This document shows positions 1-10,828 of a stretch of 64,000 nucleotides of DNA, piece by piece. The DNA comes from Flavobacteriaceae bacterium PS02334. GTDB lineage: Bacteria > Bacteroidota > Bacteroidia > Flavobacteriales > Flavobacteriaceae. The notes beneath the pieces are model-generated. The model was not told where the DNA came from, searched no databases, and worked only from the letters and a program-made list of their open reading frames with translations. How positions within the stretch are numbered: position 1 is the first letter of the stretch; every line of letters starts with the position of its first letter. The translations under genes and the position numbers were made by a program. The DNA lies in assembly GCA_029959295.1 (NCBI GenBank), contig JASCOH010000001.1, positions 372,001 to 436,000 of the forward strand, given 5' to 3'.

Positions 1-703
1 TCTTGTAAGCTTCATCCACTTTTCTTTCCAAACCAAGGCGAACCATTTCAGAAAATTGCTTTGGAAAACCTTCTGCAATTACCGAAATCACTCCTGCTCC
101 TCCAGCCAAAACCATTGGAAGCGTTACCATATCGTCGCCAGAAATCACCAAGAAATCTTTTGGTTTCAATTGGATTAATTTCATCGCCTGAACAATATCG
201 CCCGCAGCTTCCTTAATTGCTACAACATTTTTAAAATCATTTGCCAAACGAATTACCGTTGAAGGCAAAACATTGCTTCCTGTTCTTCCAGGCACATTAT
301 ATAAAATCACAGGAAGCGGTGAAGCTTCAGCAATCGCTTTAAAATGCTGGTAAATTCCTTCTTGCGTCGGTTTGTTATAATAAGGAGAAACAGAAAGCAC
401 TGCAGAAAATCCTGTAAAATCTCTAGCTTTCAATTCTTCCACGACTTCTGCCGTATTATTTCCGCCAACGCCTAAAACCAATGGCAGTCTTCCATTATTA
501 GTTTCAATAACCGTTTTGATCACCAATTCTTTCTCTTCCTTTTTCAATGTTGCCGGTTCTCCGGTCGTTCCTAAAACAACCAGATAATTGATTCCGTTGT
601 CGATTTGATAATTGACAATTTTTTTCAAGGCCTCAACATCCACAGAAAAATCTTTTTTAAACGGTGTAACAAGTGCAACGCCTGTTCCTATAAGTGACTG
701 CAT
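1..703 (-). CDS. dapA: 4-hydroxy-tetrahydrodipicolinate synthase, 3' end outside window
   Basis: Condenses pyruvate with aspartate semialdehyde, the first committed step of lysine and diaminopimelate synthesis, in the cytoplasm. The N-terminus reads [16 protein letters not shown], followed by the family motifs [12 protein letters not shown] (about residues 40-52), [14 protein letters not shown], the YNVPGRTG loop and the Schiff-base lysine in [10 protein letters not shown]. The C-terminal part lies beyond the left edge. The ATG at 703 is two bases from the stop of the upstream gene, so the two are very likely co-transcribed. Family assignment is firm from the motifs; the missing end cannot be judged. 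Confidence 0.95.
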   Translation of the reverse strand, partial: MQSLIGTGVALVTPFKKDFSVDVEALKKIVNYQIDNGINYLVVLGTTGEPATLKKEEKELVIKTVIETNNGRLPLVLGVGGNNTAEVVEELKARDFTGFSAVLSVSPYYNKPTQEGIYQHFKAIAEASPLPVILYNVPGRTGSNVLPSTVIRLANDFKNVVAIKEAAGDIVQAMKLIQLKPKDFLVISGDDMVTLPMVLAGGAGVISVIAEGFPKQFSEMVRLGLERKVDEAYK

Positions 704-704
704 A

Positions 705-1223
705 TTATATTTTGTTTAGTATTTTTAGATATTTGAATAATTCAGAAACAAAAACTTTATAATTTTCCGCATTCGTGTTGATCATAAAGTGGTTTAATCT
801 TTTATCGATAGTTGAAAATCCGACTTTAAAATTGGCTTTAGATTTGAACGTCGTAATCATCAATGGCGCTTTTTCAGTATCATAATAACTGATCAGCATG
901 TCAAATTCTTGATTGGTAAAATTGGCTACGTTTTCGTTTTCCAAAGTTCCCTTAAAACTTAAATCTTTATGGCTGAAACTTGGATAATTTATTACTTCTT
1001 TTTTCTTAAATCTATCTTTATAAAGCAATATTTGGATATTCTCACGTTTAATTCCATGAGCCAAAAGTTCTTCAATCAAGTTCACTTTATCTTCGAAATA
1101 AGTCTTGTCAATTAACATGCCGACCGTTTCTATCGGATGTGGTGACGGATTTCCCTTAACGTGCAGGGAGCTTTTTTTTAATATTCTTTTCGCAGAAAAA
1201 TTCTTGAAAAAATTTAGAAACAT
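705..1223 (-). CDS. DUF6913 family protein, function unknown
   Basis: A 172-residue protein without signal peptide or clear membrane segment. The N-terminus is basic ([12 protein letters not shown]), the middle is rich in charged residues, and a hydrophobic [16 protein letters not shown] stretch lies near residue 120. I recall this as the conserved flavobacterial family DUF6913, which commonly sits next to dapA; that label is from memory, not from a search. It ends one base before the dapA start and is probably translated from the same message. No catalytic motif is evident, so no role is proposed. Confidence 0.75.
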   Translation of the reverse strand: MFLNFFKNFSAKRILKKSSLHVKGNPSPHPIETVGMLIDKTYFEDKVNLIEELLAHGIKRENIQILLYKDRFKKKEVINYPSFSHKDLSFKGTLENENVANFTNQEFDMLISYYDTEKAPLMITTFKSKANFKVGFSTIDKRLNHFMINTNAENYKVFVSELFKYLKILNKI

Positions 1224-1233
1224 AGTACTTTTG
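1204..1233 (+). promoter_or_regulatory. Flavobacterial-type promoter for the split 5'-nucleotidase genes
   Basis: TTG at 1204-1206, a 19-base spacer, then TACTTTTG at 1226-1233. This matches the Bacteroidota -33/-7 consensus (TTG, TAnnTTTG) exactly. It lies 40 bases upstream of the lipoprotein start at 1273 and overlaps the 5' end of the divergent DUF6913 gene. Experimental start-site data are absent. Confidence 0.65.
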
Positions 1234-1272
1234 CTTGGTCTACAAATTTAATCAAATTAAGCCGTAATTCAG

Positions 1273-2055
1273 ATGGTAAATCTAAAAAACTACAACGTTA
1301 TCTTAAAACATTTTGTTCTAATTATAACACTTATTTTCACGTTCGCATGTTCTCCTAAAAAGGAATATGTCACAAAAATCGAAGGAAAACAAATCGGAGT
1401 TACAAATGCAAATGGCGAAGACGCTAAAATTGAAGCTTTTGTAAAGCCATATCGCGAAAATATCGACAAAGACATGAACGAAGTTTTGGCTTTTGCACCA
1501 GAAACTTTAGATAAAAGCAAAGGCGAATGGCAAACTAACCTTGGAAGCCTTCAGGCAGATGTCACTTTGGCTGCTGCGGATAAAATTTTCAAGCTAAGAG
1601 AAAAAAAGTCAATCGACATCTGCCTTTTGAATCACGGAGGAATTCGTTCAATTATCCCGCAAGGAAACGTTACGACAAGAACTGCTTTTGAATTGATGCC
1701 TTTTGAAAACAATCTGGTAGTTGTAGCTTTAAAAGGCGAACAAATCGCAGAAATGGTCAATTATATTATTGCAGAAAAGAAACCGCATCCGCTTTCTGGA
1801 ATGCAGATTATCTTGAATAAAGACGCAAAATCATACAAAAGTATTTCTGTTCAAGGAAAACCTTTGGATCTGAATAAAACGTATTACGTAGCGACAAATG
1901 ATTATTTATACAACGGAGGCGACAGCATGAATTTCTTCAAAAAAGGAAGCGCCGTTTATGATTTGGATTATAAATTGAGAAATGTCTGGATTGATTATTT
2001 CAAGGAAGTAGACACGATTCCAACTCCGAAGAACCAAAGAATTATTGTAGAATAA
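1273..2055 (+). CDS. 5'-nucleotidase C-terminal domain lipoprotein
   Basis: This protein resembles the substrate-binding C-terminal half of UshA-type 5'-nucleotidases. A signal sequence ends in a lipobox (TFACSPK, Cys near residue 26), placing it in the envelope. Family marks follow: LGSLQADVTLAAAD, CLLNHGGIRSIIPQG (the loop that stacks on the nucleotide base), FELMPFENNLVVVALKG and ATNDYLYNGGDSM. At 260 residues it has only the C-terminal domain; the catalytic metallophosphatase half is the next gene, 27 bases downstream. The two products probably work together as a split enzyme releasing phosphate from extracytoplasmic nucleotides. A good promoter precedes it. Confidence 0.9.
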   Translation: MVNLKNYNVILKHFVLIITLIFTFACSPKKEYVTKIEGKQIGVTNANGEDAKIEAFVKPYRENIDKDMNEVLAFAPETLDKSKGEWQTNLGSLQADVTLAAADKIFKLREKKSIDICLLNHGGIRSIIPQGNVTTRTAFELMPFENNLVVVALKGEQIAEMVNYIIAEKKPHPLSGMQIILNKDAKSYKSISVQGKPLDLNKTYYVATNDYLYNGGDSMNFFKKGSAVYDLDYKLRNVWIDYFKEVDTIPTPKNQRIIVE

Positions 2056-2082
2056 GTTCAAATCCGACTAAAAAATAGCAAA

Positions 2083-2997
2083 ATGAAAAGAAGAGATTTT
2101 ATACAAAAAACTGTTGCAGGTTCAGCGTTATTAACTGTTGGCGGATTGTCTTTGAGCAGTTTTAACACTTTAGAAACCAAACATATTACGATTTTACATA
2201 CCAATGACGTTCACAGCCACATTGATCCGTTTCCTGCTGATCATCCGCGAAATGCAAATATGGGCGGCGTTGCGAGAAGAGCAAATTTGATTGAAAGCAT
2301 CCGCAAAGAAAACCCTAATGTTCTGCTTTTAGACGCTGGCGATATTTTTCAAGGAACGCCGTATTTTAATTATTATGGTGGCGAATTAGAATTCAAACTG
2401 ATGAGCATGCTGAATTATGATTTGGCCACGATGGGAAATCACGATTTTGACAATGGTTTAGAAGGATTTTATGCCCAATTGCCTCACGCTAAATTTGACT
2501 TCGTAAGTGCCAATTATGATTTCAAAAACACAATGCTCGACGGAATCGTAAAACCATACAAAACCTTCAAAAAAGACGGAATTAAAATTGGAGTTTTTGG
2601 CCTAGGAATTGAATTAGAAGGTCTGGTTGACAAGAAAAACTACAAAGAAACTGTTTACAAGAGTCCTGTTGAAACTGCTCAAGAAATGACACGAATTTTA
2701 AAAACGCAGGAAAAATGCGATTTAATTATCTGCCTTTCACACATTGGATATACTTACAAAAATGAACCGAACAAAGTTTCTGACCTGAATTTAGCAGCAC
2801 AAACTAAAGATATTGATTTGATTATCGGAGGCCACACGCACACTTTTTTAGACAAACCGACAATAGTAAAAAACCTAGACGGAATCGATACTTTGGTGAA
2901 CCAAGTCGGCTGTTATGGAATCAATTTAGGAAGAATTGATTTCTATTTCGACAAGGATAAAAATAAAAGTAATTCCGGAAGAACGATTGTAGTTTAA
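2083..2997 (+). CDS. Tat-exported metallophosphatase, 5'-nucleotidase N-terminal domain
   Basis: Catalytic half of a UshA-like nucleotidase. The N-terminus KRRDFIQKTVAGSALL is a twin-arginine signal. Dinuclear-metal motifs of the calcineurin-like superfamily follow in order: HTNDVHSHI (about 44-52), LLDAGDIFQGTPYF (about 85), ATMGNHDFDNG (about 118) and LIIGGHTHTF (about 248). At 304 residues it stops before the nucleotide-binding domain, which is encoded separately just upstream. Different export routes (lipoprotein and Tat) for the halves of one enzyme are notable. Cleavage of nucleotides or another phosphoester is inferred; the exact substrate is not. Confidence 0.9.
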   Translation: MKRRDFIQKTVAGSALLTVGGLSLSSFNTLETKHITILHTNDVHSHIDPFPADHPRNANMGGVARRANLIESIRKENPNVLLLDAGDIFQGTPYFNYYGGELEFKLMSMLNYDLATMGNHDFDNGLEGFYAQLPHAKFDFVSANYDFKNTMLDGIVKPYKTFKKDGIKIGVFGLGIELEGLVDKKNYKETVYKSPVETAQEMTRILKTQEKCDLIICLSHIGYTYKNEPNKVSDLNLAAQTKDIDLIIGGHTHTFLDKPTIVKNLDGIDTLVNQVGCYGINLGRIDFYFDKDKNKSNSGRTIVV

Positions 2998-3042
2998 AAA
3001 ATTAGCGAATTAGCGTATTCCAAAATTCGCTAATTCGCTAAT
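2994..3042 (-). terminator. Hairpin terminator behind ligA, between convergent genes
   Basis: A perfect 15-bp inverted repeat has arms at 3001-3015 and 3028-3042 and a 12-base loop. On the minus strand it is followed by a run of six T, the expected shape of an intrinsic terminator for ligA. The stem could also stop transcription from the plus-strand nucleotidase genes. Each arm is itself a partial repeat of TTAGCGAA. Confidence 0.7.
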
Positions 3043-3054
3043 CATATAATTCGC

Positions 3055-5109
<2,055 letters not shown>

Positions 5110-5128
5110 TTATACTAAATATTGTAAT

Positions 5129-5605
5129 TTACGAAGCTTGAATTATACCATTAATTTGAAGATATAATTGGCCGTCGCTTAAAATTGCGCCTTGCTGTAT
5201 CAATTCAAAAATAGCTTCATTTCTGTCTTTGTCGTATTCTTTCTGGCCTAATTTTATCTCGACAGTTTCTGTAAACATATTGTCGCTAAGCCACTGCAAT
5301 CCTTCTTTTGTCATAAAATCAGTTTCCGCAACCAATGATTTCAAAACGATTGTTTTAACCAATTTCTCTTGGCAGTGAAAAAGGAATATAAAATTTTTAG
5401 AAAAATGTTCCAAATAGTTTGCTCCGGTTAAAACACCTTCCCAAATCAAGTCAGAGAAAACGTCTAATTCTTGCTCTGCCACTTCTGGCTGTTCGGCTTT
5501 AATCTTATCCCACTCGCATTTGTCAATGGATTGTGTTGCTAAAAAATTAGCAAATTCTTGATGAAGCGCTTCGAACTGTTCTTTTGTTAGTCTTCTGTAT
5601 TTCAT
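5129..5605 (-). CDS. DUF6495 family protein, function unknown
   Basis: A 158-residue soluble protein beginning MKYRRLTKEQFEALHQEFANFLA. It is acidic and mostly helical in appearance, with a conserved-looking DVFSDLIWEGVLTGANYLEHFS segment near residue 55. I recognise it as the flavobacterial family DUF6495 from memory. It lies 73 bases upstream of ligA in the same direction, a plausible operon. No signal peptide, membrane segment or catalytic motif is visible. Confidence 0.75.
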   Translation of the reverse strand: MKYRRLTKEQFEALHQEFANFLATQSIDKCEWDKIKAEQPEVAEQELDVFSDLIWEGVLTGANYLEHFSKNFIFLFHCQEKLVKTIVLKSLVAETDFMTKEGLQWLSDNMFTETVEIKLGQKEYDKDRNEAIFELIQQGAILSDGQLYLQINGIIQAS

Positions 5606-5741
5606 TATTAGGTACTAGTTTTTGGGTTCTAGGTTCAGGAAAAATTTCCTTTTAAAATTTCAAAATTGAAAATTCCAAGTTCAAAATTCATTATTAATTT
5701 CAAAATTTTGAATATTCAATCTAGAACAAAGAATTTTGAAA

Positions 5742-5770
5742 TAAAAAAAATCCCGACTTTCATCGGGATT
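5742..5770 (-). terminator. Terminator of the rpsF-rpsR-rplI operon
   Basis: Arms AATCCCGA and TCGGGATT flank a short loop, with eight A (T on the minus strand) on the side away from rplI. It begins 22 bases after the rplI stop. The rest of the gap to DUF6495 (5606-5741) is AT-rich and contains several imperfect copies of TTCAAAATT with no coding potential. Confidence 0.85.
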
Positions 5771-5791
5771 CTATATTCATGTTGAAAAATA

Positions 5792-6232
5792 TTATTTCTC
5801 AGCAACGATTTCGTATGGCAATTCAACGATAACATCTCTGTGCAATCTCACGCTAGCAGTATATTTTCCTGTACGTTTAACAACACCAGAAGTGATGAAT
5901 TTTCTATCGATTGGTTGACCAGCTTTTTCTAAAGCTTCAGCGATATCGATGTTAGTGATTGAACCAAAAAGTTTCTCACCGCCAGCTTTAGCTGTAAGTT
6001 TTATTTCAAGTGCTTTCAAAGATTCTGCTACTTTTTTAGCATCATCAACTACTTTCGCTTCTTTGTGCGCTTTTTGCTTTAGGTTTTCAGCCAAGATTTT
6101 CTTAGCAGAAGGAGTTGCCATGTGAGCAAAACCTTGTGGGATTAAAAAGTTACGACCATATCCGTTTTTTACAGTTACTACATCGTCTTTAAAACCTAAA
6201 TTTTGAACGTCTTTTTTTAAGATCAATTCCAT
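5792..6232 (-). CDS. rplI: 50S ribosomal protein L9
   Basis: Binds 23S rRNA at the base of the L1 stalk. The N-terminal domain carries MELILKKDVQNLGFKDDVV and the glycine-rich NGYGRNFLIPQGFA signature, followed by the long connecting helix (lysine/alanine-rich, about 45-75) and the C-terminal domain (LFGSITNIDIAEAL ... VELPYEIVAEK). Length 146 is normal. Last gene of the rpsF-rpsR-rplI operon and followed by a clear terminator. Confidence 0.97.
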   Translation of the reverse strand: MELILKKDVQNLGFKDDVVTVKNGYGRNFLIPQGFAHMATPSAKKILAENLKQKAHKEAKVVDDAKKVAESLKALEIKLTAKAGGEKLFGSITNIDIAEALEKAGQPIDRKFITSGVVKRTGKYTASVRLHRDVIVELPYEIVAEK

Positions 6233-6296
6233 GTTGTTGTCCTTTTTTAATAGAAGTTAGGTTCCGTTTGACGAGAAACCAACAACTGAGTTTTTA

Positions 6297-6593
6297 TTAT
6301 TTTAATAAATCGGCCACGTATGGCATTAAAGCTAAATGTCTTGCTCTTTTCACAGCAACTGACACTTTTCTTTGGTATTTTAATGAAGTTCCAGTTAAAC
6401 GACGTGGAAGAATTTTTCCTTGCTCGTTAACGAATTTCAATAAAAAATCTGCATCTTTATAATCAATATATTTGATACCAGATTTTTTGAAACGACAATA
6501 CTTTTTAGTTTTGTTTGTTTCTATGTTCAAAGGCGTTAGATATCTGATATCTCCGTCTTTTTTTCCTGAAGCTGATTGTTGTAGGGTTGCCAT
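6297..6593 (-). CDS. rpsR: 30S ribosomal protein S18
   Basis: Small-subunit protein that pairs with S6 on the platform. Signature residues [19 protein letters not shown], then [20 protein letters not shown] and the terminal [12 protein letters not shown]. At 98 residues it is longer than many S18 proteins because of an N-terminal extension (about residues 1-30), which is common in Bacteroidota. It starts five bases after the rpsF stop, so translation is probably coupled. Confidence 0.97.
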   Translation of the reverse strand: MATLQQSASGKKDGDIRYLTPLNIETNKTKKYCRFKKSGIKYIDYKDADFLLKFVNEQGKILPRRLTGTSLKYQRKVSVAVKRARHLALMPYVADLLK

Positions 6594-6598
6594 AATAA

Positions 6599-6940
6599 TT
6601 ACGCTTTAGCTGCTTTTAATTTTGCTCTTCTTCTTTCTGCCCAAGAAATTGCGTGTTTGTCAAGACTTACAGTCAAGAAACGCATAACTCTTTCGTCACG
6701 TCTGAATTCAGTTTCGAAAGCGATTAATACTTCTGGTGACACTTTGTACTCAAATAAATGGTAAAAACCACTTTTTTTGTGTTGGATTTCGTAAGCCATT
6801 TTTTTTAGGCCCCAATCCTCTTTTGATACCATCTCGGCTCCTCTAGAAGTAAGAAAATCTTCGAATTTGCTTACTGTTTCCTTTACCTGTACTTCAGATA
6901 AAACGGGATTCAAGATGAAAACAGTCTCATAATGATTCAT
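6599..6940 (-). CDS. rpsF: 30S ribosomal protein S6
   Basis: Partner of S18 in the small subunit. The N-terminus [16 protein letters not shown] and the central [20 protein letters not shown] are diagnostic; 113 residues is typical. First gene of the three-gene ribosomal operon, preceded by a consensus promoter whose -7 box ends 33 bases before the start codon. Confidence 0.97.
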   Translation of the reverse strand: MNHYETVFILNPVLSEVQVKETVSKFEDFLTSRGAEMVSKEDWGLKKMAYEIQHKKSGFYHLFEYKVSPEVLIAFETEFRRDERVMRFLTVSLDKHAISWAERRRAKLKAAKA

Positions 6941-6973
6941 AATAATATATTTTATTTGTTATAAAATTGGGTG

Positions 6974-7003
6974 CAAAAGTAACCTTTTTATTTTAATATA
7001 CAA
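6974..7003 (-). promoter_or_regulatory. Promoter of rpsF-rpsR-rplI
   Basis: On the minus strand: TTG (plus 7001-7003), a 19-base spacer, then TACTTTTG (plus 6974-6981). This fits the Bacteroidota consensus TTG-N19-TAnnTTTG with no mismatch and leaves a short leader before the rpsF ATG at 6940. It has the same spacing as the promoter at 1204-1233. Confidence 0.75.
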
Positions 7004-7105
7004 ACCAAATTTCACTTTAATCGATGAACTGCAAAAAAACTAGGCGTAGGTGTATTATTATTAAAAAAAATATATACTTTTATGAAACCAATTAATCGCT
7101 ATAAT

Positions 7106-7804
7106 ATGAAATTGAATTGTGTCGTAGTTGATGACAGTGCAATACAAAGGATGACCGTTACAAAACTAGCATCCAATAACCCACATTTGAATTTGGTAGG
7201 GGATTTCCCTAATGCCATTGAAACTAAAAACTGCCTTAGCACTACTGATGTCGACCTAATATTTCTTGATATCGAAATGCCGATTATCAACGGTTTTGAC
7301 CTTTTAGACGGATTAAAAGTAAAACCACAGATTGTTTTCATCACATCAAAAGCCGAATATGCATTAAAAGCTTTCGATTATGATGCCACGGATTACCTTC
7401 AAAAACCAATCACGCCGCAGCGGTTCAACATTGCCGTAAAAAGAGCGCTCGACCTGCATATTTTAAGAAAAGAAAATGTGGATGACGACAGCGATTTTAT
7501 TTACATCAAAAGCAATTTGAAGAAATTAAAGGTATATGTTGCCCGAATCAAATGGATTGAAGCCTACGGCGACTATATCAAAGTAGTGACAGACGACGAA
7601 AATCATTTGGTACTTTCCACAATGAAAGCTTTTGAGAATGACCTGCCTTCGGAAAAATTCATTCGCGTGCACAAATCTTTTATCGTAAATGTTGACAAAG
7701 TAGCTCGTTTCAACAGCAAATATGCAGAAATCGGTGTGCATAAAATTCCATTAAGCAGAAACAAAAAAGAAGAACTTATCAAGGCGCTTGAAGCCGAAAA
7801 TTAA
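7106..7804 (+). CDS. LytTR-type response regulator
   Basis: DNA-binding two-component response regulator. Receiver domain: VVVDDSAIQRM at the N-terminus, phospho-acceptor Asp in LIFLDIEMPIINGFDLL (about residue 55 from this start), the Ser/Thr switch in VFITSKAEYA and the conserved Lys in TDYLQKPI. The C-terminal LytTR domain (about 130-230) has the typical WIEAYGDYIKV and KFIRVHKSFIVNVDKV motifs. An in-frame ATG at 7082 exists, but the family usually begins MKLNCVVVDDS, so I prefer 7106. No histidine kinase adjoins it. Its stop codon overlaps the convergent priA stop. Confidence 0.9.
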   Translation: MKLNCVVVDDSAIQRMTVTKLASNNPHLNLVGDFPNAIETKNCLSTTDVDLIFLDIEMPIINGFDLLDGLKVKPQIVFITSKAEYALKAFDYDATDYLQKPITPQRFNIAVKRALDLHILRKENVDDDSDFIYIKSNLKKLKVYVARIKWIEAYGDYIKVVTDDENHLVLSTMKAFENDLPSEKFIRVHKSFIVNVDKVARFNSKYAEIGVHKIPLSRNKKEELIKALEAEN

Positions 7805-10251
7805 TAAAAATCAACATTCGCCGCCACCTTTATCGGTCGGTATTGCGGGACAGCCTCAAAACTATTCAGTATTTTCTGGATAGTTTTTTTTGTACTTCCC
7901 AGTGGCTTATTTTGCGGAATCTTGATTAATATAGTTCGAATATACTCATTCCTGATTCTGCTGATAACAGGCTCTTCCGGACCCAAAACCGGTATATCTA
8001 AATTCTGGCTCATCACTTGGTACAGCCACATCGAACCTTCTTTCAATTTATCAAAATCACGATGTTTCAGCGTAATTTTGATCAGCCTATAATAAGGAGG
8101 ATATTTAAAAACATGGCGGTCATACAATTGTTCCTTGTACATCCCGATATAATCGTTGTTCGTCACCTGCTGAATCGTGTTGTGATTCGGATTATAAGTC
8201 TGGATAATCACTTTCCCCCTTTTCTCCGAACGGCCAGCTCGTCCAGAAACCTGCGTCATCATTTGGAAGCTTCTCTCGAAAGCCCTAAAATCAGGATGGT
8301 ACAGCATATTATCGGCATTCATGATTCCAACCAAAGACACATTATCAAAGTCCAAACCTTTGGCAAGCATCTGAGTGCCCACCAAAATATCAATCTCCCG
8401 ATTTTTAAAACTGTCGATTATTTTTTCGTAGCCGTATTTGCCGCGCGTAGTATCTTGGTCCATTCGCCCTACTTTCTTCTCTGGAAACAATTCCTTGATC
8501 TCCATTTCAATCTGTTCCGTTCCAAAACCTTTCGTAGTCAAATCCACGCTCGAGCAATTGTGGCAATTCGTAGGCTTTGCCATAGAATACCCGCAATAAT
8601 GGCATCGCAATTGGTTCTTATTCTTATGGTAGGTCAAACTCACGTCACACTGCGGACATTCCGGAACATGGCCGCAAGTAATACATTCCAAAACCGGCGA
8701 ATAACCGCGGCGGTTCTGAAACAAGATAATCTGTTCGCCAAGCGCCAAAGCTTCCACCATCTGTTCTAAAAGCGTGTCGCTGCAATGCCCTTTCATCCTT
8801 TTTCGGAAATATTTGTCTTTCAAATCCACCAATTCAATCTCCGGCATCATCACGTTTCCATAACGCTCGCTGATTTCCACCAGTCCAAATTTGTCATTCG
8901 TAGCATTAAAATACGTTTCCAGACTAGGAGTCGCCGAACCTAAAAGCACTTTCGCCTTAAAAGAATTAGCCAAAACAATAGCCGAATCCCGAGCGTGATA
9001 ACGCGGTGCGGGATCATGCTGCTTAAAAGTCTGCTCGTGTTCCTCGTCAATAATCACCAAGCCCAAATTATGGAAAGGCAAAAACAAAGCCGACCTCGCC
9101 CCGATCACAATCTTCGCCTTCGGAGAATTTTCAAGCACTTGTTTCCAAACCTCAACACGCTCGTTATTGGTATATTTTGAATGAAAAACCGCCACTTGGT
9201 TTCCAAAAAACGAAGTCAGTCGCCCGACAAGCTGTGTGGTCAGGGCAATTTCTGGCAGGAGAAACAAAACCTGCTTCCCTTCCTTTATATAGTCTTCAAT
9301 TAATTTAATATAGATTTCCGTCTTCCCGCTCGACGTCACGCCGTGCAAAAGGCAGACTTCTTTTTCGCTAAAAGCCGTCGCAATTCCGTCAAACGCATTT
9401 TGCTGTGCGGCGCTCAACTGCAGGTTTTTCTCCCTAATATTTTTGTCAAAAGAAACGCGATCTTCCTGAATGTGGTATTCTTCAAAGATGCCTTTTTCTA
9501 CCAAAGTTTTAATGACTGAAGAAGAAGCACCCGACTTTTCCGCCAGCTGTTTTACCGAAATCGGCTTTTTGTCCGCCGCTTTCAGCTGAAAAAACGAAAG
9601 CAAAATATCTTTCTGTTTTTTGGCCGATTTTAATTTATCCAAAAGTTCCGACAAGCCTTCATTAGAATCATATTCTGGACTCAAACGCACATAGCGAATC
9701 AATTTCGGAGTATACAATTCCACCACTTCTTCCTCCAGTGTCAAGATGTTTTTATCGATCATTTTCTGAAGCACCGGAAAAACCGTCTTCTTCCCCAAAA
9801 TCGAAATAATATCCTGTACTTTCAGCGAACTCTGGTGTTGCAACGCATCATAAATCAAAAACTCCTCGTCAGAAAGTGCCGCTTCGTCAATAAAAGTATC
9901 TTTGGCCTGCGAAATCACCGTCTCCGTTTCCAGCAAAAAAGCGGAAGGCATCGCGCCACGGTAAACATCGCCGATGGCACACATATAATACGACGCGATC
10001 CATTGCCAATGCGCAATCTGAATTTCAGTCACAAGAGGCGTTTCGTCTAAAATCTGGTGAATTTCCTTGGCTTCGTATAAAGCAGGCTCGTTTTGATGCA
10101 GTTCAATGGCCAGCGCCGTATAAATCTTGCTTTTCCCAAAAGGCACCGCAATGCGCATTCCCTTTTTGATGTAGCCATACTCTGCTTCTGAAACGCGATA
10201 CGTAAAAGTTTTGGACAGCGACAAAGGAAGAATAACTTCTACAAAATACAT
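7801..10251 (-). CDS. priA: Primosomal protein N' (replication restart helicase)
   Basis: Superfamily 2 3'-5' helicase that recognises stalled forks and reloads the replisome. At 816 residues it has normal length. An N-terminal DNA-binding domain starts FVEVILPLSLSKTFTYRV. Walker A is LLHGVTSSGKTEIYIKL (about 300), the DEAH-type box is VIIDEEHEQ, and an eight-cysteine double zinc-binding insertion (CITCGHVPECPQCD ... CHYCG ... CHNC) is followed by the helicase C motifs VGTQMLAKGLDF and QVSGRAGRSEKRG. It overlaps the stop of the LytTR regulator by four bases. A REP-like palindrome lies directly at its promoter. Confidence 0.96.
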   Translation of the reverse strand: MYFVEVILPLSLSKTFTYRVSEAEYGYIKKGMRIAVPFGKSKIYTALAIELHQNEPALYEAKEIHQILDETPLVTEIQIAHWQWIASYYMCAIGDVYRGAMPSAFLLETETVISQAKDTFIDEAALSDEEFLIYDALQHQSSLKVQDIISILGKKTVFPVLQKMIDKNILTLEEEVVELYTPKLIRYVRLSPEYDSNEGLSELLDKLKSAKKQKDILLSFFQLKAADKKPISVKQLAEKSGASSSVIKTLVEKGIFEEYHIQEDRVSFDKNIREKNLQLSAAQQNAFDGIATAFSEKEVCLLHGVTSSGKTEIYIKLIEDYIKEGKQVLFLLPEIALTTQLVGRLTSFFGNQVAVFHSKYTNNERVEVWKQVLENSPKAKIVIGARSALFLPFHNLGLVIIDEEHEQTFKQHDPAPRYHARDSAIVLANSFKAKVLLGSATPSLETYFNATNDKFGLVEISERYGNVMMPEIELVDLKDKYFRKRMKGHCSDTLLEQMVEALALGEQIILFQNRRGYSPVLECITCGHVPECPQCDVSLTYHKNKNQLRCHYCGYSMAKPTNCHNCSSVDLTTKGFGTEQIEMEIKELFPEKKVGRMDQDTTRGKYGYEKIIDSFKNREIDILVGTQMLAKGLDFDNVSLVGIMNADNMLYHPDFRAFERSFQMMTQVSGRAGRSEKRGKVIIQTYNPNHNTIQQVTNNDYIGMYKEQLYDRHVFKYPPYYRLIKITLKHRDFDKLKEGSMWLYQVMSQNLDIPVLGPEEPVISRIRNEYIRTILIKIPQNKPLGSTKKTIQKILNSFEAVPQYRPIKVAANVDFY

Positions 10252-10274
10252 TTTTGGTGGATTTGATTGTGTTA

Positions 10275-10305
10275 CAAAGATAAGTCATTGCGAGGAACGA
10301 AGCAA
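10275..10305 (-). promoter_or_regulatory. Candidate priA promoter, -33 box inside a REP-like unit
   Basis: Minus strand: TTG (plus 10303-10305), a 20-base spacer, then TATCTTTG (plus 10275-10282), agreeing with TAnnTTTG. The -7 box ends 23 bases before the priA ATG. The TTG and most of the spacer belong to the repeated GATTGCTTCG element, so a mobile repeat appears to supply half of the promoter. Confidence 0.55.
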
Positions 10306-10314
10306 TCACATAAT
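10284..10314. repeat. REP-like unit, single arm
   Basis: Begins GTCATTGCGAGGAACGAAG and ends CAATCACATAAT. It shares the GTCATTGCGA(c/g)... GAAGCAATCACAT pattern with the two hairpins at 10366-10454 and 10829-10910. No inverted partner is close by, so this is one arm of the element. Confidence 0.75.
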
Positions 10315-10365
10315 AAACTTCTAAAAACAACTTCCACAAGCAAAATCGATAATCAAAACCACACG

Positions 10366-10454
10366 GTCATTGCGACGAAGGAAGCAATCACATCACGATT
10401 GTGGACAAAGATTGTCTATTCTGATTATGTGATTGCTTCCTTCGTCGCAATGAC
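10366..10454. repeat. REP-like hairpin, perfect 28-bp arms
   Basis: Arms at 10366-10393 and 10427-10454 are exact reverse complements (28 bp) around a 33-base loop. The arm starts GTCATTGCGACGAAGGAAGC. It sits immediately downstream of the minus-strand GIY-YIG gene, ten bases from its stop, and could act as its terminator or as a substrate for the nuclease. Confidence 0.9.
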
Positions 10455-10463
10455 AAACCGCAA

Positions 10464-10775
10464 CTAAACTGTCATAATATCCTCAATTTCCCCAAACAAA
10501 TCCAACCACAAAGGATTCAAATCCTCAATAAGCCTAATCTTTGCAGCTCTCGAACCTCCTTTCAATTGCTTCTCGCGAGCAATCGCATCTCCAATCATTT
10601 GAAATTGCTCATAATAAACCAGCTTATTTAAATTGTATTTTGCAGAATGAGAATTTGGAAACTGTTTATTGATATGTTGCAAAATTCTTTGAGGAAGATT
10701 TGAAGTAACTCCTATATATAATGCAGTATTGTATTTATTGGTAACAATGTATATAAATCCAGGTTTCATAGGCAT
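10464..10775 (-). CDS. GIY-YIG nuclease family protein
   Basis: Small single-domain endonuclease of the UvrC N-terminal/UPF0213 type. The core reads FIYIVTNKYNTALYIGVTSN (GIY appears as the variant IYI, followed by YIG), then the conserved Arg in LPQRILQHI, the YYEQF strand and the metal-binding Glu in AIAREKQLKGG. Length 103 is normal for stand-alone copies. Start could also be the Met at residue 3. The gene is bracketed on both sides by REP-like palindromes, suggesting a link between nuclease and repeat. Its biological role is not established from sequence. Confidence 0.92.
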   Translation of the reverse strand: MPMKPGFIYIVTNKYNTALYIGVTSNLPQRILQHINKQFPNSHSAKYNLNKLVYYEQFQMIGDAIAREKQLKGGSRAAKIRLIEDLNPLWLDLFGEIEDIMTV

Positions 10776-10828
10776 ATAATTTTTCTTTAAATTTAATAGT
10801 TTTTACAAATCAACAAGCAAAACATGCC

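Noticed and set aside
8017-8769. 250-codon plus-strand frame inside priA
   Set aside because: It lies fully within a strongly supported priA reading frame; composition is that of an antisense shadow.
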